From: Collinsella sp.
Lineage (GTDB): Bacteria; Actinomycetota; Coriobacteriia; Coriobacteriales; Coriobacteriaceae
Assembly (NCBI GenBank): GCA_019414465.1
Contig: DXLY01000010.1
Location: 2,958 to 8,031, forward strand
Direction of reading: 5' to 3'
Length of the DNA stretch: 5,074 nucleotides
A model generated the notes under the pieces. It saw only the letters and a list, made by a program, of their open reading frames with translations, had not been told where the DNA came from and did no database searches. How positions within the stretch are numbered: position 1 is the first letter of the stretch; every line of letters begins with the position of its first letter. Of this stretch, positions 1-5,074 are shown piece by piece. The translations under genes and the position numbers were made by a program.

Positions 1-2529
1 TCCGTTGACGAGCAGGGCGTGCCCACTGCCGACGAGCCCACCGCCGTGGCGTTTCGTGAGGTCGTCGATTTGATCGACAGCCTGCCGCTCGATAAGCAGC
101 AGGTCATCGTTCGCGCCTTTACGAGCTTTTTCCATCTGGCAAACCTGTCGGAGGAGAACTACCGTGTGGCGCAGCTGCGCGAGCGCGAGGCCGGTGCGTC
201 GACCGATACCGAGGTCGATCCCGCTAACGAACTCACCGTCGCCTATCACCAGTTGGTAAACGAGATGGGTGTCGAGGGTGCCAACGAGCTGCTCGGCAAG
301 CTTGAGTTCCACCCTGTCTTTACCGCACATCCCACCGAGGCTCGTCGTAAGGCCGTCGAGGGCAAGATTCGCCGTATCTCCAACCTGCTGGAGGAGCGTC
401 CGCGTCTGGGCGGCTCTGACCTGGTGGAGAACGAGCGCCACATGCTGCAGGAGATTGACGCCCTGGTTCGCACGAGCCCCATCGCGCTCAAGAAGCCCAC
501 GCCGGTCGAGGAAGCCGATACCATCATCGACATCTTCGATAACACGCTGTTCGACGTTATCCCCGTTATCTATCGTCGTTTTGACGATTGGGTGCTGGGC
601 GACAAGGCCGGTACTGTGCCGCCGCTGTGCCCGGCGTTCTTCCATCCCGGCAGCTGGATCGGTTCCGACCGCGACGGTAACCCCAACGTCACCGCCAAGG
701 TGAGCCGTGAGGTCGCCGCCAAGTACTTTACGCACATGGTGCTCAAGCTCGAGGACAAGTGCCGCCGCATCGGCCGCAACCTGACGCTCGAGGCCACCTA
801 CAGCAAGCCGTCTGCCGAGCTCATCAACCTGTGGAACCATCAGGTCGAGATGAGCACCCAGTACACCGCACGTGCCGAGCTGATCTCCGAGCACGAGCCG
901 CATCGCGCCGTCATGCTCGTCATGGCCGACCGCCTGAACGCCACCGTCCGTCGTATCACCGACACCATGTACCACAGCGCCGACGAGTTCCTGGATGACC
1001 TGCGCGTCGTCCAGCGTTCGCTGGCCGCCTGCGGTGCCGTCCGTGCTGCCTACGGCCCGGTCCAAACCATCATCTGGCAGGTCGAGTCCTTCGGCTTCCA
1101 CATGGTCGAGATGGAGTTCCGTCAGCACTCCGTGGTGCACGCCCGCGCCCTCAAGGATATCCACGAGAACGGTATCCATGGCGACCTGCAGCCCATGACG
1201 CGCGAGGTCATCGATACCTTCCGCGCTATCGGCTCCATCCAAAAGCGCTACGGCAAGAAGATGGCGCACCGCTACATCATCTCGTTCACCAAGAGCGCCC
1301 AGCATGTGGCCGACGTCTTTGAGCTTGCCCACCTGTCCTTTGCACACGAGGAGGATGTCCCCGAGCTCGACGTGATCCCGCTGTTCGAGCAGCTCGAGGA
1401 CCTCGAGGGCTGCGTCGACGTGCTCGACCAGATGCTTACGCTGCCTGTGGTGCAAAAGCGCCTTGCCCAGACCAACCGCCGCATGGAGGTCATGCTGGGC
1501 TATTCCGACTCCTCCAAGGATGCCGGTCCTACCACGGCCATGCTCGCGCTGCACTCCGCGCAGGAGCGCATTGCCAAGTGGGCCGAGAAGAACGATATCG
1601 ACCTGGTGCTCATGCACGGTCGCGGCGGTGCCGTGGGCCGTGGCGGCGGCCCGGCCAACAAGGCCGTGCTGGCGCAGCCCAAGGGCTCGGTCAACTGCTT
1701 CTTTAAGCTCACCGAGCAGGGCGAGGTCATCTTTGCCCGCTACGGCAACCGCACGCTGGCCCAGCGCCATGTTGAGTCCGTTGCCGCCGCAACGCTTTTG
1801 CAGTCGGCCCCGAGCGTCGAGAAGACCAACACCGAGACCACGCAGAAGTTCTGGGATATGGCCGAGAAGCTCAACGCCGCAAGCCACGAGCGCTATCTGG
1901 ACCTGCTGAACACCGAGGACTTCACGCCGTGGTTCTCGACCGTGACGCCGCTGACCGAGGTCGGTCTGCTGCCGATCGGCTCGCGTCCCGCCAAGCGCGG
2001 CCTGGGTGCCAAGTCGCTCGACGACCTGCGTACCATTCCGTGGATCTTCAGCTGGAGCCAGGCACGCATCAATCTGGCCGCTTGGTACGGCCTGGGCACC
2101 GCCTGCGAGCAGCTGGGCGATCTTGACCAGCTCAAGGCTGCCTACCAGGAGTGGCCGTTCTTCCGCACCTTTATCGACAACATCGAGATGTCGATCGCTA
2201 AGACCGATCAGCGCATCGCCAAGATGTACCTGCACCTGGGCGATCGCCAGGATCTGTCCGAGAAGGTCTTCACCGAGATGCAGCTCACCCGTAAGTGGGT
2301 CCTTGCCATCGTCGGTGACGAGTGGCCGCTACAGCGCCGCCGCGTGCTCGGCTGCGCCGTTCGCGTGCGCAACCCCTACGTCGACGCCCTGTCCATCGCC
2401 CAGGTCCGCGCCCTTCGCGAGGTGCGTATGAACCAGGACGAGATGGCGGAGGAGAAGAAGGCCGAGTACATGAGCCTGATCCTTTCGACCGTGACCGGCG
2501 TCTCGGCAGGATTGCAGAACACGGGGTAA
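1..2529 (+). CDS. ppc: Phosphoenolpyruvate carboxylase, 5' end outside the window
   Basis: Cytosolic anaplerotic enzyme that carboxylates phosphoenolpyruvate with bicarbonate to give oxaloacetate and phosphate. The frame is open from base 1, and alignment from memory with the E. coli enzyme (883 residues) suggests roughly 30-45 N-terminal residues are missing, so the GTG at 19 is probably an internal valine. Visible signatures in order are TAHPTE with the catalytic His at 328-330 (E. coli H138), GSDRDGNPNV at 661-690, GYSDSSKDAG at 1498-1527, the HGRGGAVGRGGGP loop from 1615 (H579, R581 and R587 equivalents), SRPAKR at 1981-1998, and the C-terminal QNTG. The residues that bind the inhibitor L-aspartate in E. 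coli are all retained: Lys at 2200 (K773), Arg at 2368 (R832), the loop Arg at 1639 (R587) and Asn at 2518 (N881). Aspartate feedback inhibition is therefore likely (inference). The reading frame is intact to its TAA, and two terminators separate it from the lactate genes. Confidence 0.97.
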   Translation, partial: SVDEQGVPTADEPTAVAFREVVDLIDSLPLDKQQVIVRAFTSFFHLANLSEENYRVAQLREREAGASTDTEVDPANELTVAYHQLVNEMGVEGANELLGKLEFHPVFTAHPTEARRKAVEGKIRRISNLLEERPRLGGSDLVENERHMLQEIDALVRTSPIALKKPTPVEEADTIIDIFDNTLFDVIPVIYRRFDDWVLGDKAGTVPPLCPAFFHPGSWIGSDRDGNPNVTAKVSREVAAKYFTHMVLKLEDKCRRIGRNLTLEATYSKPSAELINLWNHQVEMSTQYTARAELISEHEPHRAVMLVMADRLNATVRRITDTMYHSADEFLDDLRVVQRSLAACGAVRAAYGPVQTIIWQVESFGFHMVEMEFRQHSVVHARALKDIHENGIHGDLQPMTREVIDTFRAIGSIQKRYGKKMAHRYIISFTKSAQHVADVFELAHLSFAHEEDVPELDVIPLFEQLEDLEGCVDVLDQMLTLPVVQKRLAQTNRRMEVMLGYSDSSKDAGPTTAMLALHSAQERIAKWAEKNDIDLVLMHGRGGAVGRGGGPANKAVLAQPKGSVNCFFKLTEQGEVIFARYGNRTLAQRHVESVAAATLLQSAPSVEKTNTETTQKFWDMAEKLNAASHERYLDLLNTEDFTPWFSTVTPLTEVGLLPIGSRPAKRGLGAKSLDDLRTIPWIFSWSQARINLAAWYGLGTACEQLGDLDQLKAAYQEWPFFRTFIDNIEMSIAKTDQRIAKMYLHLGDRQDLSEKVFTEMQLTRKWVLAIVGDEWPLQRRRVLGCAVRVRNPYVDALSIAQVRALREVRMNQDEMAEEKKAEYMSLILSTVTGVSAGLQNTG

Positions 2530-2578
2530 TCGATAGCCCTGTAGTCGTCCGGGCCCGCCATCAGTTTACTTTTAGGCA

Positions 2579-2643
2579 CGTCCTCGGACATGCAAGAAGC
2601 CCTCGCTGCGCACTTTGTGCGGCGAGGGCTTCTTGCGTCCTGC
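2579..2643 (+). repeat. Terminator-module repeat, copy 1
   Basis: Copy 1 of a short module found again at 5012-5074. It has a 14-base left flank CGTCCTCGGACATG (2579-2592), a stem arm, a 21-base apical segment (2604-2624), the complementary stem arm, and a right flank CGTCCTGC (2636-2643). Flanks are identical between the copies and the apical segment differs at one base. The stem arms differ but remain complementary. The left flank itself holds a tiny dyad, GTCC-TC-GGAC, and a similar GTCC-TGC-GGA begins in the right flank. Confidence 0.85.
2592..2636 (+). terminator. Terminator hairpin downstream of ppc
   Basis: A 15-bp perfect stem pairs 2592-2606 with 2622-2636 (GCAAGAAGCCCTCGC and its complement). 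The apical part GCAC-TTT-GTGC can pair further. An A-rich left foot (CAAGAAG) and T-rich right foot (CTTCTTG) resemble a bidirectional rho-independent terminator. The T-tract is interrupted by G and is not strong, so termination may also depend on the outer 29-bp arms. It starts 63 bases after the ppc stop codon. Confidence 0.8.
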
Positions 2644-2691
2644 GGAGTGTGCCTAAAAGTAAACTGATGGCGGGCCCTACGATGTCCGGTC

Positions 2692-2720
2692 TTCGGTGGA
2701 TTACTGGCTGGGGGAATAAT
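2692..2720 (+). promoter_or_regulatory. Possible promoter ahead of the second hairpin
   Basis: AATAAT at 2715-2720 matches the TATAAT -10 consensus at 5 of 6 bases. TTCGGT at 2692-2697, 17 bases upstream, is a poor -35 (2 of 6). A transcript from here would start near 2727 and meet the terminator hairpin at 2746 almost at once, giving either a short RNA or an attenuated larA leader. The support is weak and based on pattern only. Confidence 0.18.
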
Positions 2721-2745
2721 GGCGCGCTTCTCGCCTTACGACTGT

Positions 2746-2786
2746 AGCGGCCGCGGTCCCCTTTGGGGTCGTGGCCGCTCTGTTTT
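2746..2786 (+). terminator. Intrinsic terminator with U-tract between ppc and larA
   Basis: Bases 2746-2760 pair without a gap with 2765-2779, giving a 15-bp stem capped by a CTTT loop. Three of the pairs are G-U wobbles in the + strand RNA (2753/2772, 2756/2769 and 2757/2768). They would be C-A mismatches in RNA of the other strand, so the structure favours + strand transcription. TCTGTTTT follows directly at 2779-2786. It lies about 217 bases after the ppc stop and 118 bases before the larA start. It may be a back-up terminator for ppc readthrough or an attenuator in a long larA leader. Confidence 0.8.
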
Positions 2787-2812
2787 GGGTCAAATATGAA
2801 CGTTGTGTTAAT
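2785..2812 (+). promoter_or_regulatory. Candidate larA promoter
   Basis: An extended -10-like TGTGTTAAT ends at 2812 (hexamer GTTAAT, 2807-2812). A weak -35, TTGGGT, lies at 2785-2790 with 16-bp spacing. It is the most AT-rich stretch after the terminator and would give a leader of about 85 nt. The consensus match is poor, and the true promoter may lie elsewhere between 2787 and 2880. Confidence 0.25.
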
Positions 2813-2884
2813 GAGTCGGTGGACGGTGGTGTTTTTCGGTGAGCGGCGTATCCTTCCAACGGTTTGACTAGTGTGTCAGTTGAA

Positions 2885-2894
2885 AGGAAGAGGG
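2885..2894 (+). promoter_or_regulatory. Ribosome binding site deciding the larA start
   Basis: A purine-rich AGGAAGAGGG run ends 9 bases before the ATG at 2904. The frame is also open upstream to a GTG at 2871, but that start would place this Shine-Dalgarno inside the coding sequence. It would also add 11 residues absent from the LarA family as I recall it. The ATG at 2904 is therefore preferred. Confidence 0.75.
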
Positions 2895-2903
2895 CGCTCG
2901 TCA

Positions 2904-4181
2904 ATGTTTGAATGTGAACTACCGTTTGACCACAAGACGTTGCATCTGGAGCTTGCGGATAAGAACTTTGCGGGTGTGATGGAAGGTCATCAAAACGAGT
3001 TTAAGACCACGAAATCGCAGGAAGAGCTGGTAGAGGAGTCGCTTGCCAACCCTTATGGCTCGCCGTCGCTCGAGGAGCTTTGTGCTGGCAAGAAGGATAT
3101 CGTCATCATTAGCTCCGACCACACGCGTCCCGTTCCCTCGCGTGTGACGATGCCTATTCTGCTGCATCACATTCATGCCGCTGCGCCCGAGGCCCGTGTG
3201 CGTATTCTGGTTGCTACGGGCATGCACCGTCCGTCGACGCACGAGGAGCTCGTCAACAAGTATGGCGAGGAGATCGTTGCCAACGAGGAAATCGTTATGC
3301 ACGTCGCAACTGACGACAGCATGATGAAAAAGATCGGCACCCTGCCTTCTGGTGGCGAGTGCATTATCAACAAGATCGCTGCCGATTGCGACCTGCTGCT
3401 TGCAGAGGGCTTCATTGAGCCGCACTTCTTTGCCGGTTTCTCTGGTAGCCGCAAGTCCGTCCTGCCCGGCATCGCCAGCTACAAGACCATCATGTACAAC
3501 CACAACGGTCAGTTTGTGAACGATTCCCACTCGCGTGCCGGCAACCTGTGCCACAACCACGTGAGCGAGGACATGTTCGCCGCTGCCGAGATGGCTCACC
3601 TTGCCTTCGTGCTCAACGTGGTGCTCAACGGCAAGCACGAGGTCATCGGCTCCTTTGCCGGCGACATCCACAAGGCGCACGAGGCCGGCTGCGAGTTCGT
3701 TAAGAGCCTTGCCGGCGTTGAGCCCGTCGAGTGCGATATCGCCATCACCACCAACGGCGGCTACCCCCTCGACCAGAACATCTACCAGGCCGTGAAGGGC
3801 ATGTGCGCTGCCGAGGCCACGCTTCCCGAGGGCGGCGTGATCATCGACGTCGCCGGTTGTGCCGACGGTCACGGTGGCGAGGGCTTCTATCACAACATCG
3901 CCGACAACGATCCGGCAGAGTTTGAGCGTGCCTGCATCGACCGTCCTAAGGACGAGACCCTGCCCGACCAGTGGACGAGCCAGATCTTTGCCCGCATCCT
4001 GGCGCATCACCCTGTGATCATGGTCACCGACCTGTGCGATCACCAGATGCTCAAGGATATGCACATGACGCCGGTCAACACCCTCGAGGAGGCGCTCAAG
4101 CTCGCCTTTGAGATGAAGGGTGCCGATGCCAAGGTTGCCGTTATTCCCGATGGCCTGGGCGTTGTCGTCGCGCAGCACTAG
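2904..4181 (+). CDS. larA: Nickel-dependent lactate racemase LarA
   Basis: Cytosolic racemase interconverting D- and L-lactate by hydride transfer to a covalently bound nickel-pincer nucleotide (NPN). From the ATG at 2904 the protein is 425 residues, against about 424 for the Lactobacillus plantarum enzyme. With this start the landmarks fall at published LarA positions: D72 and R75 in SSDHTRP, the catalytic base H108 in GMHRPSTH, H174 in EPHFF, the cofactor-attaching K184 in SGSRKSVLPG, the base and Ni-side H200 in YNHNG, Q295 and K298 in YQAVKG, and W357 in DQWTSQ (one residue off the published W358). The loop before K184 reads GSRKS, where I recall GGRKS in Lactobacillus. The channel gene follows after 49 bases, so co-transcription is likely. 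larB, larC and larE, needed to make NPN, are not in the window. Codon bias is looser in the first third (5 of about 18 Glu codons are GAA) than later (about 19 GAG, no GAA). Confidence 0.96.
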   Translation: MFECELPFDHKTLHLELADKNFAGVMEGHQNEFKTTKSQEELVEESLANPYGSPSLEELCAGKKDIVIISSDHTRPVPSRVTMPILLHHIHAAAPEARVRILVATGMHRPSTHEELVNKYGEEIVANEEIVMHVATDDSMMKKIGTLPSGGECIINKIAADCDLLLAEGFIEPHFFAGFSGSRKSVLPGIASYKTIMYNHNGQFVNDSHSRAGNLCHNHVSEDMFAAAEMAHLAFVLNVVLNGKHEVIGSFAGDIHKAHEAGCEFVKSLAGVEPVECDIAITTNGGYPLDQNIYQAVKGMCAAEATLPEGGVIIDVAGCADGHGGEGFYHNIADNDPAEFERACIDRPKDETLPDQWTSQIFARILAHHPVIMVTDLCDHQMLKDMHMTPVNTLEEALKLAFEMKGADAKVAVIPDGLGVVVAQH

Positions 4182-4191
4182 CACGCGGCCT

Positions 4192-4204
4192 AAACGAATC
4201 GTTT
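4192..4204. promoter_or_regulatory. Small dyad in the larA-channel gap
   Basis: AAACGA-A-TCGTTT is a perfect 6-bp dyad around one central base, followed by more T residues (to 4206). It sits 11 bases after the larA stop and 27 bases before the next start. As RNA it would make only a 5-bp AU-rich hairpin with a 3-nt loop, too weak for a confident terminator. It could be a DNA operator, a weak processing or attenuation site that lowers expression of the second gene, or chance. Confidence 0.25.
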
Positions 4205-4230
4205 TTAACTGACAAGAAAGATAAGGTTTT

Positions 4231-4962
4231 ATGCTTACCAAACTCCTCTGCGAATTCGGCGCAACTGCCCTCATGATTATCTTTGGCGTGGGCGTGCACT
4301 GCGATACCGTGCTCAAGGGCACCAAGTATCAGGGCTCCGGCCATATGTTTGCCATCACCACCTGGTCTTTTGGCATCTCGGTCTGCCTGTTTGTCTTTGG
4401 CGGCGCCGTGTGCATGAACCCCGCCATGGTGCTTGCCCAGTGCATCGTCGGCTTGGTGCCGTGGGGCAGCTGCATCCCCTTCATGATTGCCGATATGCTC
4501 GGCGGCTTTGTGGGTGCCGTAATCGCCTGGTTTATGTATGCCGATGAGTTCAAGGCTTCCGAGGGCGTCGTCGACCCCATTGCCCAGCGCAACATCTTCT
4601 CGACCAACCCCACCACCGAGGGTACGAACTATGCCCGTAACTTCTTCTGCGAGGCCATCTGCACCTTCGTGTTCATCAGCGCCATCCTTGCTGCCGCTAG
4701 CCGCGCCGGCGAGAACGTTCTGATGCTCGCCATCTGCGTCGGCCTGATCGTCTGGGCCGTTGGCATGGGCATGGGCGGCATCACCGGCTTCGCCATGAAC
4801 CAGGCCCGTGACCTTGGTCCTCGCATGGCCTATCAGGTGCTGCCGATTAAGAACAAGGCTGACAACAACTGGAAGTACGGCCTGCTCGTTCCTGGTATCG
4901 CTCCGTTCGTCGGTGCCGCTCTGGCTGCACTGTTTGTGCATGGTTTCTTGGGCATGTTCTAG
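4231..4962 (+). CDS. larD: MIP-family (aquaglyceroporin) channel, LarD-like lactic acid facilitator
   Basis: A 243-residue membrane channel, the usual size for the aquaporin/GlpF family. Hydrophobic helices lie at about 1-24, 38-58, 79-102, 137-158, 162-183 and 216-240, with half-helices carrying NPA at 63-65 and NQA at 190-192. The second box is thus degenerate, with Gln in place of Pro, although the pore Arg (R193) and Asp (D194) that follow are kept. By alignment to GlpF, the selectivity filter is probably W45, G178, F187 and R193, the glycerol-type set rather than a water-only set. Lactic-acid conduction is established for LarD of Lactobacillus plantarum. Assignment here rests on the N-terminal GVGVHC...LKGTKY...GSGHMFAITTW similarity as I recall it, and on the place directly after larA. 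A glycerol or other small neutral solute channel is the alternative. Start: ATG with AAGG 4 bases upstream and a second purine run, AAGAAAG, at 4214-4220. A terminator follows the stop. Confidence 0.85.
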   Translation: MLTKLLCEFGATALMIIFGVGVHCDTVLKGTKYQGSGHMFAITTWSFGISVCLFVFGGAVCMNPAMVLAQCIVGLVPWGSCIPFMIADMLGGFVGAVIAWFMYADEFKASEGVVDPIAQRNIFSTNPTTEGTNYARNFFCEAICTFVFISAILAAASRAGENVLMLAICVGLIVWAVGMGMGGITGFAMNQARDLGPRMAYQVLPIKNKADNNWKYGLLVPGIAPFVGAALAALFVHGFLGMF

Positions 4963-5011
4963 TTCAAGGCTACATAGTTGTCCGCTGGCCGCATGGGGTA
5001 ACTTCCCAGCG

Positions 5012-5074
5012 CGTCCTCGGACATGAAAGAACCCCCGCTGCGCACTTCGTGCGGCGGGGGGTCTTTCGTCCTGC
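5012..5074 (+). repeat. Terminator-module repeat, copy 2
   Basis: Second copy of the module at 2579-2643. It has the same 14-base left flank CGTCCTCGGACATG (5012-5025), an apical segment matching at 20 of 21 bases (5036-5056), and the same right flank CGTCCTGC (5067-5074), where the window ends. The stem arms differ from copy 1 on both sides, yet still pair with each other. The bases just upstream (about 4998-5011) show only loose resemblance to the outer arm of copy 1. Whether a matching right outer arm exists lies beyond the window. Confidence 0.85.
5025..5067 (+). terminator. Terminator after the lactic acid channel gene
   Basis: Bases 5025-5038 (GAAAGAACCCCCGC) pair with 5054-5067 with a single mismatch (A5031 opposite G5061). 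A GCAC-TTC-GTGC apical hairpin sits inside. An A-rich left foot and a TCTTTC right foot are typical of a short intrinsic terminator, though the U-tract is only modest. It begins 62 bases after the channel's stop codon and closes the larA-larD unit. Confidence 0.85.

Larger units (their letters stand above)
2551..2677. repeat. Long inverted repeat enclosing the ppc terminator
   Basis: The left arm at 2551-2579 and the right arm at 2649-2677 are perfect reverse complements over 29 bp. The outer end is GGGCCCGCCATCAG and the inner end is CTTTTAGGCAC. The 69 bases between them hold the terminator module described separately, so the RNA can fold into one long interrupted hairpin of about 127 nt. 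I see no obvious target-site duplication: the flanks read GTCGTCC on the left and TACGATG on the right. It could be a MITE-like element, an extended terminator or mRNA 3'-protecting hairpin, or a protein-binding palindrome. The sequence alone does not decide between these. Confidence 0.93.
2530..2903. other. Intergenic region between ppc and larA
   Basis: This 374-base gap has no convincing protein-coding gene. From left to right it contains a nested inverted repeat with a terminator at its core (2551-2677), a GC-rich stretch with a TATAAT-like AATAAT at 2715-2720, a second hairpin followed by a U-tract (2746-2786), and a more AT-rich, unstructured segment (about 2787-2880). The last part leads into the Shine-Dalgarno region of larA and is the natural place for the larA promoter and operator. 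I saw no tRNA, T-box core or CRISPR repeat in it. Confidence 0.8.

Noticed and set aside
19..21. GTG at 19 as the true ppc start
   Set aside because: The frame is open to base 1, there is no ribosome site in the available bases, and the N-terminal part expected for the family is missing. The gene most likely begins before the window.
2551..2677. Nested inverted repeat called outright as an insertion sequence or MITE
   Set aside because: No transposase, no target-site duplication and no second copy of the outer arms in the window. It is annotated only as an inverted repeat.
2376..2747. Reading frames on both strands running through the nested hairpin after ppc
   Set aside because: They consist of ppc shadow plus translation of the inverted-repeat arms, with no independent coding signal.
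2871..2903. Upstream GTG start for larA at 2871
   Set aside because: It would put the ribosome site inside the gene and add 11 residues. With the ATG at 2904, D72, R75, H108, H174, K184, H200, Q295 and K298 all fall exactly at published LarA positions.
2919..4325. 468-codon open frame on the minus strand covering larA
   Set aside because: It lies opposite a well-supported gene in a strongly biased GC-rich coding region, where long antisense frames arise by themselves. The translation is low-complexity (rich in V, L, G, R, H and D), shows no recognisable domain, and ends inside the start of larA.
4141..4941. 266-codon open frame on the minus strand covering the channel gene
   Set aside because: Shadow of the channel gene. 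Its product is a His/Ala/Asp/Gly-rich hydrophilic string reflecting the complement of hydrophobic codons, with no domain and no Shine-Dalgarno support.
1..5074. CRISPR array, tRNA, rRNA, T-box or nickel-responsive NikR operator
   Set aside because: No regularly spaced repeats, no cloverleaf or T-box core, and no GTATGA/TCATAC-type dyad upstream of larA were seen on reading both strands.

Overview
This 5,074-base window looks like chromosomal DNA from a moderately GC-rich Gram-positive anaerobe. A gut Coriobacteriia such as Collinsella is my best guess, from the strong GAG/AAG/C-ending codon bias, the style of the phosphoenolpyruvate carboxylase and the fermentative gene content. That assignment is inference and no taxonomic marker is present. 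All three recognisable genes are on the + strand.

Layout: (1) 1-2529, phosphoenolpyruvate carboxylase (ppc), cut at its 5' end by the window edge. (2) 2530-2903, a 374-base intergenic region. It holds a large nested hairpin (29-bp perfect outer arms around a 15-bp terminator stem), then an independent intrinsic terminator with a U-tract, then the probable promoter and leader region of the next gene. (3) 2904-4181, larA, the nickel-pincer lactate racemase. All of the catalytic and cofactor-contact residues I could check fall at or next to their published numbers. (4) 4231-4962, a MIP-family channel of the LarD (lactic acid/glycerol facilitator) type whose second NPA box reads NQA. (5) 4963-5074, the trailer of that gene, ending in a second copy of the same terminator module that follows ppc.

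Functionally, larA and the channel form a compact two-gene unit for taking up or releasing lactic acid and interconverting its D and L forms. It is bounded by terminators on both sides. The cofactor-making genes larB, larC and larE are not here, so the NPN cofactor must be supplied from elsewhere in the genome. ppc feeds oxaloacetate from phosphoenolpyruvate and appears to be a separate transcription unit.

The least ordinary features are non-coding. A terminator module occurs twice, with conserved flanks and loop but diverged, still complementary stem arms. One of the two copies is enclosed in long inverted-repeat arms.
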